From positions 17,006,501 to 17,070,500 of the forward strand of contig CM061097.1 of NCBI GenBank assembly GCA_030770545.1: a stretch of DNA of 64,000 nt. Reading direction: 5' to 3'. A model generated the notes under the pieces. That model saw only the letters and a list, made by a program, of their open reading frames with translations, was not told the origin of the DNA and did no database searches. The translations under genes and the position numbers were made by a program. Origin of the DNA: Macropodus opercularis. Its lineage: Eukaryota; Chordata; Actinopteri; Anabantiformes; Osphronemidae. Shown in pieces: positions 23,496-37,173 of this stretch (position 1 is the stretch's first letter; the number at the start of each line of letters is the position of its first letter).

Positions 23496-23671
23496 GTAAT
23501 TTCAGAATGACTTACTAATAATATGAGGGGACAAGGGAAAATGTTCAGTCTCTACCTAGAAAATAGAAATGAACCTAAACTTAAACACTTTTGTTTCGAG
23601 ATTCATATATTGAATCATATACTGTTGTATGTTTACACCAAGAGAATAGTCCTGATGTAGGCTGATGGCTG

Positions 23672-23829
23672 AAATCCTGGGCTCATGAAATTGACAGAAC
23701 TCATTTATGACATAATAAAAAAAAAAAAAGAGGCACAGAGAGGCAGGTGCATGTGTGGTTGTGTCAGGTCAATATCAGTGCCATAAACCGGTTGTGATGA
23801 TGTTTGTCAATTTCATGAGCCCAGGATTT
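23672..23829. repeat. Inverted repeat with 25-bp perfect arms, about 108-bp loop
   Basis: The left arm 23672-23696 contains TCCTGGGCTCATGAAATTGA. The right arm 23805-23829 is its exact reverse complement (TCAATTTCATGAGCCCAGGA). The 108-bp centre includes an A-rich run and AGAGGCACAGAGAGGCAGG. Such short, internally non-coding elements with inverted ends suggest a MITE. No target-site duplication could be settled by eye. Confidence 0.7.
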
Positions 23830-23899
23830 TCTGCCAGTTGTGTTGCTTCACCAGATGTGTCTCTTATCCAGACATTGGAACAGTGTTGTAAGCCCGCCA

Positions 23900-26800
23900 G
23901 ATAAGGCACAGTGCTCAGCTGTGGCTGTATAAAGCAAAACAAATATACTGAACACACACAATACCTATATGTGTTATCACCCAAACATCCCACAAAGTCA
24001 AGTCAAAAAGGAAACAACACAGTGTCCTATAGGCCTTCCAGTGCATCTCTCTGTTTGCCAAATGAGGCAACGAGATTACTACTACTAGGATTATCTTTTA
24101 ACATTTGTAACATATAGGAAATTATGTATGCGGTTGGTCTTTATTTTGTATTTATTTTGAAAGGTCATCTAAAGTTTAGTTATCTAGGAGTCTGCAAAAA
24201 AAAAAATCCAATATCATCAATGTAAGCAGAAAAAAGCAGAAAATTAAATCTACAGATCAACTATTCAGAACTAAATAGTACAATAAAGTTTCTTTCAGGT
24301 TTGTGAAAATACATTAATAAATATAATGCTAACTGGGAAAGATATATACTTGTTTTAAGAATGCATGTGTGGATTGTTTTATGAAATCAATACGCAAGTT
24401 TGTTACAATGAAAGAACAAACGTTGCTCACTAGGTGGCAGTAAAACGTTATTCTCCATGTTTGGTAAGTCACAGCGTGCTACAGTAGTAGTTTTAACATT
24501 TGTCTGTCGGCTGCATCTTCTATTTGATGTAAATAAAAAGTTCATTTCTTGGGACAAACTCTGCAGTGTTTCCTTTTTGGACAGAAACATAGTGTCAGTT
24601 TTCATAACACTATCAAACAAATAAAACTTTAAAATTTCCAAATTTAGTATAAGAGACAACATATTATTATCCATTAAAGTTGATCGAAGGTACATCTGAA
24701 AAGTAAGTAGTAAATGTTATGTGAACATTTATATTTAGTTATTACTTACCTTTTCAAATTGAGGATTTATGTTCATTGTAAAACGTTCAAATGTAATATA
24801 AAAATAAAAATCAGACAAACCTGAAGATCTCCTAGATGCAGGTTTGTCTGTGAGCTGTTATCGTTTCCACTACATACTGAGTCCTATATGTCTCACAGGT
24901 TTTTTTTGTAAGTGAGTGATTGACACCTCACAAAAGTACAGATTAGGAAAACCTAGCTGTTGCAGAAGAAGCCTTACTGTTTGTTTTCTATTTCCTTTCT
25001 CATAAATCCTCTCTTGACCTTTAGATCTATCGTAAAAGCAGCTGCCACTTTACCAGCTGTTCAGTTGCTCCATTACTTCAACTGATTGTGTCACATACTA
25101 TACTGTAATACTTTTAAACATTTGTTCTTTTATTTAAATCTTTTACGAGTCCATTCATTTCTAAAAATCTTCTGGTGGATGTCTGTGGTGGTGTTTGATT
25201 CTAGCTTTGGTTTCCGTTAGAACACAGGGAAACCTTCTTGAGTGTTTGTGTGTGCTGTGAAAGGTCTCCTGACTGCAAAGAGAAGAACTTCAATCTGACA
25301 TAGTGAAATGCCAGTGTGCATGTGTCAGAATTTATGCAAGCGCTATACAGTACATTGAAATCAAATCAGAATAAACAAACGTTCAAGTCCACATGCAGCA
25401 GCGACTAACAAAAGACATTTGTTACTCCAACAGACACCCCAGATTGTTGTAACAATTTAAAGCTGTCTGGTTTTCCTTGTCTGGTATTGATGGGAGACGA
25501 AGATTATTAACCCAGTAGATTTTTTCTCTGCACGCAGTTGCTCTAATTTGTTTTATTCCATAGTAATCAATATCAATACTAACAATGGAAATAGCAATAA
25601 AAATTACAGGTCTCAGTTTTATTTGTGAAAATGAATCATGGCCAGAGCCGTATTAGCACATTTGCTCCACTCGCAACACTTCAGCTCAGGATTAATGGGT
25701 CACTTTACACAGTCAAGCAGTCCCCAATGTAAGGAGGACCTGTTACTGTATATACTATGGAAGTTTACTTCATTCTGCATAGCTGAAGAAGACAAGAACA
25801 GGCCGAGGTTTACGTCTGTGCTGTAGCTATATAAACTGTACTATTCCAGTGCTTTTAGTGAAATTACAAAGCAGAAAAGTGTTGTAAATGGTTAGACAGG
25901 GTTGTTAAAACAAGAGCAGACAGATGCAGTAGGCCAAGGGCAACGAATAGCACCATTTGTTTTAATGTGCTGGGACTGTCAGATATGCAAGGGTCAAAAA
26001 TTAAGCAAGCAAAACTCAAAAGGACAATGAATTTATATACAATAAATAAAGTCACATGAATGCAAATGAAGAGAATATTGTCTTTTTGTTAATAGAAGAA
26101 ATCCTTGGGCAGCTGTATTACATGGCCTTGGTTTTGAAGCAATTATGGCCTGAGGTACAATTTTAGGTCTAAACATGGGTTTAAATCTGTAAATACTGTT
26201 TTACGTATGTCTCCGTGCCAGTGACAACAATGGCGCTTGCCATTATGTTTTGGGGATGTCTCTTTGTTTGTCTCTTTCTAATGAGCATGACAGTACAAAA
26301 CAATCTTGAGGGAATTTCTTCAAATCTGTCACGAGAGTTCCTCTAGACTTCAAAATAAGCTAATTACAGTTTGGTGCTTTTGTATTCATCTTGCCTTTGT
26401 ACTGATTCAGAGAATAGCAACACACAAAAGGCTGGCAGAAGGAAAAAGGGCTGGAATACATGCAACAAACATACTTGGAAGAGGAATAGAAACACAACTA
26501 CATTTGTATTGTAAATAAACAGCATAGAGCAGAACTGGAAGGTCATTAATCAAATCGGTTTTGCCCTGGCCATAGATTTTTGTTATGGTTTGTGTATTGA
26601 ACACTATATGACTAAATGCAGGGGGGCTATAGTCATGTATTCATATTTGTGGAACTACCACATTGTGATTCTGTACAACAGTGCACTTGAATAACTGTTC
26701 CGTCTAATCAGTTCATGAGTCCAAATGAACATTTATGTCAGATGCAATGAAATTCCCTTGTGCATTTACCTTAAATCTGATTGCAGTGGATGTGAGGTCA

Positions 26801-29800
26801 CACTGATACTTAATTATGTTTCTGTGTACTGCTATGTGTTTTTGCTTTCTTCATTGAACAGTCAGCAGCAGCTACTCCATCTACAAAAACCCTCTCCTCA
26901 CTCTCTCTCTTAGCCAACAGGTGTAGAGTCTCCTCACATACATATTATTTTTAGTTACTTACTAACTTAATTACGTAATAAATGCACCTCCTGGTTTGGT
27001 TTTTCCAATATTGTTTCCTGTTTATGGCACTTTCATTGGAAGCCAGCATTGTATCATATGACACATTATGATGTGCTTATTACTCCTAGTGTTGATTTGA
27101 AGAAGATCCGTCAGGATCTACTTGAACAATCTCAGGGGCATTCTTTTTTATTGGGGCTGGTGAGTAGGGTTATGTTTTTCACAACAACTCAGTAATTTCT
27201 ACTGGAATGAATACATGCTGGATTGAGTAAACAGCCACATGCCTGCACTTGCATTATGGGCCTTTCCTTTAGGGAATAAAATCCAGACAAAACGTTCTGT
27301 TTACTGAGATGTTTCATGCAAAGAGAATTTCAGAAGCACACTATTATACTTACTTCCCCATTTCGAGTTAATGTCATGTATTTATAGAGGTGTGTTTCTG
27401 ATCTTTGGGAGAGAGATGCTAATTCCATGACCACCACAGTGTGTGTCTTGCATTTTGTCACCTTTACCACCTGAAACAGCAGAGGCCTGGTGTTGTCAAA
27501 TAAACAGCTGGCAACATTTGGTTGACCTGGAGAGATGGAAATGTGTTTTCTGTGCATGTCTGTCTGTCCATCTCTGCCTGTGTGTCTCAGAGTAGCATGG
27601 ATGTGTTTCCACATTAGTATTTCGGCAGTGTTTATTTGAGATGCAGGATAATGAATAAAGCATTTAGCAACTTCTCTAAAATTCACAATGTCCTTTCACA
27701 TATTCTTTTAAATACATCTAGGGAACGCCGAAAGAAATTTGAACACACTGCAATGTACTTATGGACCCCCATGGAGCCCCATTGAAACCCAAGGTGATTC
27801 CATGAATACTGATGGCTCATATCAGGATGGCAGGTGGCGACAGTCCACATATTGATTGGATTTCTTGATCTGCTTATAAGAAGCAGAAATTATAATCAGA
27901 AAAACTAACAGCATCATATTTACTGTTCAATCCTAAATCCTGCTCTTTGCACTCGCCTGCATTTGATCACACAGAAAACTGTCTACATACTCGATTTTAA
28001 TGAGTGTCTGTGTCCATCCAAGCCAATGCTGCCTGGGATTAATGCAAGTTATGTGCCTTTTCTTTGCAGGTACAGTATGTGATAGAAAACACGATAAGCG
28101 CCTGCTTCCTGGTTGGTGATTTTAACTGTTACAGTACATACATTATAATCATACTGAAAATAAATAAATTTGCATATACAGTGGAAGCCTTCTCTCAGGG
28201 CCACTGTAACTGAGAAAAGTTTTAGTTCCCAGGCAACAGAGTAAAATAAATTAAGGCCATCCCATTTTCATGAGTGTGAGGAAAAGGCCACTGATGGAGC
28301 TCCTACAATTTCACAGCAGAGTGGGAAAGGGGGAGATAAACAGGAGTGTCCATATTTTTGGATATAATAATGGAGAGAAAAAGAGGGACAGACTAGGACA
28401 ACCGGTTTTCATGCAGCCTGTTATGAACTAACGTACCTAAGAAGCCCTGTGATGTAGTCATTAGAATTAAAACAATCATGTCAAAAAACTGTCAATTGAT
28501 CAGGTGTGACTGCATCTCCCAGTATGCTTTTTCCCATCAGGGTTTGGTGTTCTAATCTTCTGGTTTCCCTGGGTTCCCAGATGTTGCATGGTTGTCAAGG
28601 AAAGGGGGCATATTTTAGCTATTTACTGAAAAAATAAGGTGACAGTAATAATTGAAGGTGCAATATTACAGTTAATTCCTTAAAGAGTTGGTTGTGTTTG
28701 TTGTTTAAATGTTGTCTTTGCTGCAACATATTTTCTTTTCATATTGCAAAATTAGATGTGCCTGTCTTATTAACTGAAAAACATAAATCAGAGCTTTTCT
28801 ACTCTTTAGAGTCCTTAAATTAAATCACTGCCTCAGCAGGTCGTCCATCCTAAATGACAACATACTGTATGTTGTACCTCTGCAACAAGAGCAGAAAGTG
28901 TATTTAAACAGCAACCTTATGCCTTACCTTAGAAACAATTCTGCAGCATTTAAATATAGGTTTTGTGGTTTCTAAGTAAACCACATTATATGTCCTCCTT
29001 CCACCTGCAATACCTTGTTTTGACTCTGATTCGATTCAAATAGTGGTGTTAGATGGATTCTATTTAATTTTCGTTCTTTATGCTAAGTAAAGCGCTACAT
29101 CTGACTCCAGTTTAATCTTTAATTTGGGCATAACCATTTTATAAAAGTACCACTGAGCTAGAATTTAACCAATTTCCCAAAATATTTAACCACCTCATTT
29201 CCCCTTCTTACCTTAAGCTGTGACTATTTGACTGGAAACATGCTATAAACAACTTCAATGAAAGCCCAATCTCGGTCGTTGTCATATCGAAATATAATTC
29301 AGAAATATAATATAATAACTTTAATCTTTATTTTGAGTCCTACATGCCTTGATCCACAAACTCATTAGAATTGAAGAATCACAACCAACTTTATATCTAC
29401 CTTTTGGTGCTCTACATGTAAGATTTTATTATATTTGCAAAGAAGCTGAGATCAGGTTGATGACAAGAAGCAGCCAAAGATTATAGTGATGAATGTATAT
29501 TATAGTGAGGGCTTTTTGTCAGGTCATTCTCACTAAACTCATCTTCAGGTCTTGGTTTCAAAATGACTCCAAATATCGCTCAAATAAAAAAATAATACAA
29601 ATAAGTCTCTTTCAAAATTCATCCAGTGAAAAAAAAAACAGTGATCTTAGATATTGGATAATCAAGAGATCTGCTGTGCAGACCATTATGTCTTTTTCTG
29701 TACAAGTTTCCTAGTATTATTTTCACACTTCTCACGTGTCCTGTAACAAAACAGCTCTCAAGTTTTTAAAACTTCTTAAAGACTTTTTAAAGTCTTAAAG

Positions 29801-30170
29801 AGAACAGAAAACTAACCAACTAGGGATATTCATTCAGTTCTATAGCGCTTTTAAGAGACTTAAAGAGTTAAAGGTTTACAGGCAACACACTGTTTAACTG
29901 TTTAAAACATATATGTCAGGCACTACCAGTTCTGACTTGTGTTGTATTAATTGATTGATGTCTTCCCTGCCCCAGTTTATTGGCTGAGTAAAACTAGGAT
30001 ATGTACTGGTAAAATGTTCCTTTTCAAACTAAACATTGTTAAACATGTTTAAATTGCTCTACCACTCCTGTGTGGTAAATCTTTTTAATTCACTTATAGT
30101 GGCATTGGAATAAGTCACATTGACACAAAGATAAACTATCAAGTAGATATTATCTGCTACATTTGTCAGA
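23900..30170. other. Gene-free AT-rich stretch
   Basis: I see no exon, RNA gene or recognisable transposon here apart from the small hairpin at 24812-24850. The longest open frame (27330-27686, minus) has no known motif or flanking splice logic and is probably chance. Confidence 0.45.
24812..24850. repeat. Perfect 12-bp-arm hairpin
   Basis: CAGACAAACCTG (24812-24823) and its reverse complement CAGGTTTGTCTG (24839-24850) flank a 15-base loop. It is too short to be a recognisable transposon. It has no poly-T tail or A-rich flank of the kind expected for a known small RNA. Confidence 0.5.
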
Positions 30171-30174
30171 ACAG

Positions 30175-30860
30175 AACAGTTTTATTTCTATAGCACAACA
30201 TCAGTTATCTCAAGCTACTTTACAAGTAAGGTTTAAGACCTTACACAACTAAACCCAAGAAATCCCAAAATAGAGCAAGCTTTTGTAGCAAATGAGTACA
30301 TTGTCATTTAAATATAGACTCAAACATGAATATTATTTTTAATAATATGAAAAAATTTAACTTCCTTACTTTTAATATCATTTTAATAGCAAAAGTGGAG
30401 AGGAAAAACTCTAACAGACTCAATGTGGGCAGTCATCTGCCTTGATCGGTTGGGGTGAGGGGATAGAGAAGAGAACGAGACACAGACAACAACAAAAACA
30501 AGCAGCAACAGAACACAGGCAGTATGGTTGGACCAGCAACTGAACACTGGAGACACGCAGCTTGGAGTCTGATGATACCTGTAGGTGAGGACAGAGAGAA
30601 AAAGAGAGACAGAAAGAGAGAAGCACAACTGTGAAGAAAAAGAGAGATAGTCACATGGTTCTGTGATCAGAACCATCTCTAAAATTAAGGCTCTGCCTCC
30701 CATTCTACATGTAGAAATTGTAGAAACCACAAGTAGACTAGAACAAAGCATTTTGTTGGGTGCATAAGGGCCTAAGAGGTCTTTAAGATAAGATGGAGCT
30801 TTGTGAGTAAGGAGAAGAATTTTGAATTCTCCCCTAGATATTACAGGCAGATTTTGTCTG
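30175..30860 (-). mobile_element. L2-clade LINE 3' UTR, diverged copy
   Basis: It shows the same order as 2297-2950: CTTTACAAGTAAGGT, ACACAACTAAACCCAA, GTGGAGAGGAAAAACTC, GGTTGGGGTGAGGGGATAGA, AACACAGGCAGTATGGTTGG. It then extends further into the element, with GAGTAAGGAGAAGAATTTTG, which is shared with 42630-42660. The CCAGGCTC part is deleted. No coding frame survives. Confidence 0.75.
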
Positions 30861-33800
30861 TGTACATTAGTAAAACTGTATTGGATCTATCTTTGACTGC
30901 TCCTCACATGGCATTGAAGGTGGAGCAAATAAGAAAACTTTGAATAAGAAAACTGTCCTTGAATGCATCAAGCCCACTGAAGCTGACCATCCACCTTTAA
31001 GGTACAGATCAAGTTAACCCCACACTACAGACAATTTTGTGACAAAAGATAGCGTATGTAAGTTGTGCTATGATTATTATAGCTTTGCATGACCTTCAAT
31101 TGGCTGTGCTATAATGATTTACAGTAAGACCAAGCACTAGTGTTTTTCTATTTTTGTGACTTACTTTAGATTCTAGCATGAATTGATTCATTTAGTCATC
31201 CATTTCCAGCAGAGGTCACACAGAAACCTAAGTGAAACACATATGACTTAATTTCTCTTTGAACTGCATTAAATAATTTGCACACTTTGATTGCATATGC
31301 TTGGGATTTGAAATGGTTTTGGCTCAGACTCTCCATCACTCAGCTCACGTTAGCCCCTAGATGAAATTTCCTGTGCTCTGTGTGCTTCAGCGTCACCCTG
31401 GGTGAGTCAGATGTAATTAACAAGCTCGTTATTTTATGGCCTATGTGACCTTGTCTTGAAGAGTGAATTGGAAGAATCTTGATAAGTTCTACATTTTTGA
31501 AGAAATACCTGACAGGATAGCATAAAAATGAACTGTTTAAAAATTTACTTTGAAGGAAAAAGCTACCATAGAGCTGAGAAAATACATCCATGAGAACTCA
31601 AATGAAGTGCAACCAAACATGCAATCAAAAACATTTTGACACTACGGGAAGAAGAAGGTCTGGATAACATTTCAACACTATGTTAAAGTTTAGGTTTAGG
31701 CCATTAAAAAGTCTTTTTTCAAAGCACTTTGAATGCAAATGACACAGCTAATTTCTTCCCTATGTGCAAAATGACATCCTTGAATCTTAACCTAAAACAG
31801 TCCAAGTTAGAAAAATTAATTGGACAGCTTTGAACGTTTCAAACTTTTTCCTACCTCATTGCCTGTTTTTTTTAACAACCCTTTTCACTGCAGCTCGGTA
31901 GAGAAACCCACAGAGGAAAATCTATACAAGAGTAACTATGTGATTTCATCAGTTCAAGCTCCTGAATCCTGCAGATAAGTGTCTGTGAACATTTCTCGCA
32001 CAAGGCTGTAAATGCGGATAATTTCTATTTAAGTTACATTATAAATTCATCTTTTAAAGGCCACTATAAATATGTTGGTTGATTACAGTAAGAAAAACCT
32101 GTTTCCTTACCATTTGGTTATTTCTCTAATCCAAGTGAAGACTAAGAATCTAACAGACTGTTTCATAAGCCTAATATATTTTTATTGTTTCTTTGATTCT
32201 ATTTTGTTTGATCATATTTAATTTACTTCTTCTCTTCTAAACAGTTTAATGACATCCACCCAAAGTGTATCTGAAATATTACAGATTTTGACTATAGGGA
32301 ACCCAATGCAATCAGCTCCTCTTTTGTGTTTACAAAGTTAGTTGAAGTTAATGTTATTTGTTCTCAAAATTAGGGGTGAACCACTAGAGCAGGATTCTAT
32401 AGAAGCTAGAAACAATTTATGCATACAAATACACAACAACATGCAAGTGCTCCTCTAAGAAGTAATATTCTACAAACAAACATAAAGTCAAACATTTTTT
32501 CCAGATTATTATTTTTTTCATTATTTAAATCAGGTGAGACATGGCAAATTCATCTGCTGTGTGGCTCCAATCATGTCCTTCTGAAATACACACAAATGCA
32601 AAACACATCACAACTATGTTATGACACACACAATGTGTATGTAAAAAAATGCATGACCCTCTGTTGTACTGTTGCCTCCAAACAGTCTTTACCACCGCTT
32701 GGTCTGCTGACGTGACTTGCTACGTGGGCTCATGGAGCCTCTTCTCATTAAGCAGAGGCCTGCAGAGCAGTGGCAATTTAACTTCAGCATACTGGCAGAT
32801 AATGACTGGAAGCGCTTTGGTGACGCCTCAAGTCAGGGGGGTGGCTGGGGTTGAGGTGTATGTGCATGCATATTTTGAAGCTGACGTCTAATTCTCTTCA
32901 TAATACGTTAATCTAGAAACACCTCGCAGTGATAATCACTGGCACAGTGAATGCCATGGAGAGTAAACCCACTAGCAGAATGTTTCTTGGAGGTGATAGT
33001 TATGTGGTATGTCACTGTGTGCTACTTACCATTCAGTGCTGAAATAAAGAAATAAAGGAAGAAGTTTGCCCTCCAGACGTGTTTGAGGCTGACTTTAAGT
33101 AAATGTGACCTGTCCTGCAGTAACCTGGTTTGGATGGAGGCAGGCTTTTATAAATTATGTTATGACTTTCAAAGTAAGCACACACAGACTCTTGTTGTTT
33201 ATGGGCTTCTGGGGTTTTCAGTCTAGATGCAATTTTTATTGACACAACATACAAAAAGCCTTTTGAAAACACACACTTCATCTAGTAACTGTTGTTTTCA
33301 TTAGCTTGTGCCATACTGCTGATGTATAATATCCATTAATGAGACCTTAACAAAGTTATTACCTTATTGTTCTAACTGCAACTGAAGTCAGTTGTATTTA
33401 ATTTTTCAGATACACTTTACTCCAAACAATTACTCAAACATTTTTAAAGAAATAAAGAAAATTCCACTTAAATAAGTCAGTTTTGCTCATTGGGTTCCAA
33501 GCGTGAATCTGATTGTCCCCCTGCTCAGGAGCTCTTCCATGCATTTTTGCTGTTGGACTGATCTGTAGAAAATTTGCATGAATTTCATCATCAAAGTGCA
33601 GCTTTTTGGTCACTGTTGTCGGGAGATGACAAGTTGGCGTGTTTAAATCAAAGAGATATTTCATCTTTTCCATTTGTCCACAAAAACTATTCTCAGCTGG
33701 TCCAGGTAGCATCAGTGACGATATACTGACTACACAGACATCATCTGCAGTTTCTTCCTGTCTTGAACCAGTAAGTTTAACAGCCCTTGCGGTTTATCAT

Positions 33801-34500
33801 ATGGCTATTAAAACCTTTTTCAGTCTTACTGCTGTTTACTGTACATAAAGTCTTAGTGTCACTGAAAGATATTGCGCAAACAACTATATTTTACTGTACT
33901 GTCTTATTATTAGACTGACACCCTAAATAATTAAAAGGTATGCTAAAAAATTGAATTACATTTTATTTAAAAAGATTACTTACAATGTGACGCTAGAAAC
34001 AGCTGTCTGCGGCTGTTTGATCCAAACCTTTTTGAGCCCCTATTTTTCATTTTGACCCCTCGAAGGCTGCACAAGGGTTAAGATTATCTAAAAAATGTCA
34101 ATTTAAGGTGATGCATCAAGGTTAGGGGGGTAGGTGTGTCTCAACATGCAGTACATAAAGATTTTCATAAACATCCTAACACAATATTCAAAGATTGTAT
34201 GATGTCATAAAATGTGCAAAGCTGTGGGTGGAGCAGTGTAGTACAGCACTAACTGAGAAGCAGTCATTAGGCAATAGCCAGTGGAATGGAATGGAGTTTG
34301 CTAAAGCAACATAGCAAGGGTCCATGTTTCAGGGTTACGGTTGTGTGTCTGATGTAGCAATTTGCATGATCTTGTTATGGATAGGACCTGTGGCTACTGC
34401 TCTACACCCTGAACTTACACATTGACCAGAACACACAGAAGGTTTTAATGTTTTCAGCTCCTGTCATGTTGTTTGACTCCAAATATATAATCTGTGATAA
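30861..34500. other. No gene recognised
   Basis: AT-rich intergenic sequence. Short open frames (31340-31591, 32419-32715, 33434-33712) have no motif or splice context. Nothing else is seen. Confidence 0.4.
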
Positions 34501-34528
34501 AAAAAAAAAATATATATATATATATATA
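34501..34528. repeat. A-run and TA microsatellite
   Basis: A run of about ten A residues passes into a (TA)n tract. Simple sequence only. Confidence 0.8.
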
Positions 34529-34629
34529 CATACACCAAAGTATATAATAAACCACAATAACAGTAGTACTTTTGAATTTATATATATACACACCATAACA
34601 GACCTTACAACAGCTGGAAGAAGTTCTAC

Positions 34630-35500
34630 TACAGCAGATGTTTATCTGATGCTGCTGTTAGATTCAAGCAGATGATTCCGTCATCTTCTGTCTCCTTCCC
34701 TCATAGCAACACAGAGAGCAGTCATCTTACTCATGAACAGGTAGACTGTCTTGTTGATGATGCTGCAGCTTCACTGCGTACAATTTTAGACACTGTTGCT
34801 CCTCTGAAGAAGAAGCCAGAGAATCAGACATTAGCTGCATGGCATAACTCAGAGATCTGCAGTGTTAAGCAGAGAACCCGGAAACTAGAAAGGCAGTGGC
34901 GTTCCAACAAATTACGTGAATCCTGCCTAGCATGGAAAGACAGCTCAGTACTATATTTTTAAAAAAAGCACTTTGGGTTTAGTGTCCCTTGAAATCTCAG
35001 CACCAATGACTTTATGAATTTCTTTAAAATTCTAACCATTAGAGTAAAAATTCATCAGTCTTTTAACAAATGTCATAAATCCAACAGTTTTAGATTTGCT
35101 GGTTAGACCTCTGTCTTACCTAGACTGTTTTCCCCCATAGATCATACAGAGCTAACTTCAGTAATTAACTAACAGTAGATTAACCAGATTACTCAAAGAA
35201 GTTCTTCCATTAATCTGCACATCACAATATTAAGTCAGAGTGAACCAGTCTCTGCTAACAGGCTACATACAGACTGTGGTTGCTGAGGTCAAACCTTTAT
35301 TGAAAGCACCTACACTCTACCCTAGAGAACTGGCAACCTATAGGTATTGGCATAGGCCAGTTCTCTAAAGGTCAAAGGTCATTACCCTACCCTAGAGAAC
35401 TGGCAACCTATAGGTATTGGCATAGGCCAGTTCTCTAGGGTAGGGTTTACCTTTATTTCAAAAATTCTTGAAAACAAATTGTAGCTAAACAACTATGCGA
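34630..35500 (+). mobile_element. L2-clade LINE, degraded ORF2 segment
   Basis: An open frame at 34672-34962 includes DDAAASLRTILDTVAPLK, LAAWHNSEICSVKQRTRKLE and RQWRSNKLRES. This pattern is typical of the linker between endonuclease and reverse transcriptase in fish L2-type LINEs. The downstream part carries short pieces of the reverse transcriptase start (PRELA) but is broken by stops, a 70-bp tandem duplication and a palindrome (35318-35445). It lacks both ends, so it is an old internal fragment. Confidence 0.65.
35318..35445. repeat. 70-bp tandem duplication with a perfect 19-bp-arm palindrome
   Basis: The 50 bp at 35318-35367 recur exactly at 35388-35437. In the second copy CCCTACCCTAGAGAACTGG (35385-35403) is matched by its exact reverse complement CCAGTTCTCTAGGGTAGGG (35427-35445). 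It lies in LINE reverse transcriptase DNA: the homologous place in the 42-44 kb LINE reads TTTGCCAGTTCTCTAGGGTC without the inverted arm. The arm was therefore added secondarily. Confidence 0.85.
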
Positions 35501-35606
35501 CCACCAGCGTAGGAATAACCTGTATGAAATTTTCTAGGATTCAGATTACGTCATAGCACAGAAACAGTAACAGACTAACACACGTATAGCACCCGTGCCT
35601 CTGTTT

Positions 35607-35610
<4 letters not shown>

Positions 35611-35652
<42 letters not shown>
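35611..35652. repeat. (TA)21 microsatellite
   Basis: An uninterrupted TA tract. The apparent repeated Tyr-Ile open frame on the minus strand is an artefact of it. Confidence 0.95.
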
Positions 35653-35656
<4 letters not shown>

Positions 35657-37160
35657 CAAACCCCTCCATATCCATGTTATTTCTAGAGGATGACAGGCTG
35701 GGGGTCACCTGAGACAGAGGGATAGAAAAACCCAGAATGTTGTACAAATGCATTCATTTCTGTCATCCTCCTGCATGCCTAGAGAGAAGACACAGTTACT
35801 ACTTGTTTTTGAGTGCAGCAAGTGGGAGATTTTTCATCCAGATGGTTAGAAAAGCCGTGAGGATTGTGAAACAATGAGAAACCGCATTTTGATACTTACC
35901 AGAGTTACATTCTCATTCTTCATTTCTATATAAGCAAGCAAGTCTGTCTAAAACCAATTCTATAAACTTTCTTAAGATCACTACCTCTGTGTCATACCTA
36001 CAAATCTGCAGAAACAGGGCAGTGGCCCTACAACAGAAGCCCTGTTGATCTCTAGTGTATGATTTGACCACTCACTGATGATGGGGAACATTCATTTGAA
36101 GAATAGGTATGCAGATTTTATCATACTTATCACCGTCAGTACTAAAACTACTCTTGGTATGGGCTGGTGTGATCGCATGCAAAGCTTCACCCAGCAGCTT
36201 TTCACTAGATAAGTTAATTTAGTGTCTGTCACATAAGGTGTAACATACTCAGACATGTTGGTAGATCTGTTATTTGGCCACGACTGAAGTGAAAATTACA
36301 TTTCACAGCAGCCAGTCTCATGGGGTATTACAGTGAGCACCTGAGCAAATGTTCTATAAAATGATAGAGATGCTAAGAGGATTAATTAAACTGATCCATT
36401 AAAACTGAATAATTTATATACAATAATCCAATCTGGACTTCGACAAATTTATTTCAATCTATTGTGTGACTGGCAGTTTCTGAATATACACATTAAAAAA
36501 ACAACATCAACCCAATATGTTTAGAAATAAAAAACAATGATAATAGAATAAATGATTAACTAAAAGTAAGCAGGAACGTGTAAGAGAGAATATACATATA
36601 TAATATTTATAATATTTCTATTATAGAAATGATAGAAAATTATATAACAGTATACAAACATTTACTGCGATAAGAAGATGATACAGTATTTAGCTCATCA
36701 AAAGCATTGTGTGCTGCAAACTACACTTACTTTTTTTAATCACATTTAGCTTCATTAATAACCAGCCAATTAATATTAAAGTATGCAGTAACTGTTGAAA
36801 GTCTCATTTCAAGAGGTGCTTCCTGTTTGGAAAGGTGATGATCAATCAGAACATGCTTCTACTGCTTTGAATTAATTCTTGTGTGTATGATTGCATTTGC
36901 ACATACACTGCAGATCATCAGACTCAAGTTTATGTTGATAATTAAGCTTGCCATAGACTAGTTCACCTAGTGCAATTTTATAAAATAAAATAAGTTTTTG
37001 AGTTTCCAGACTGATGTAATATAAATAAAAATGTTGATAATCAAGAAAATACTGTCTTCCAAAAATATTTTAATACAATCTAACATATGATGATGCCATA
37101 GCTGTTGTCATCTTTGTGTGTAGACACTGTACCCTTGTATGCAGAGCAATGGCTCAATCG
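35653..37160. other. No gene recognised
   Basis: AT-rich intergenic sequence; nothing supportable is seen. Confidence 0.4.
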
Positions 37161-37173
37161 GTAAAAAATTGTT

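Noticed and set aside
27330..27686. 118-codon minus-strand frame
   Set aside because: No recognisable motif, AT-rich codon use like non-coding neighbours, no supporting splice or poly(A) context.
30383..30751. 122-codon minus-strand frame resembling a membrane protein
   Set aside because: It is again LINE 3' UTR sequence, homologous to 2297-2950, and not conserved as protein between copies.
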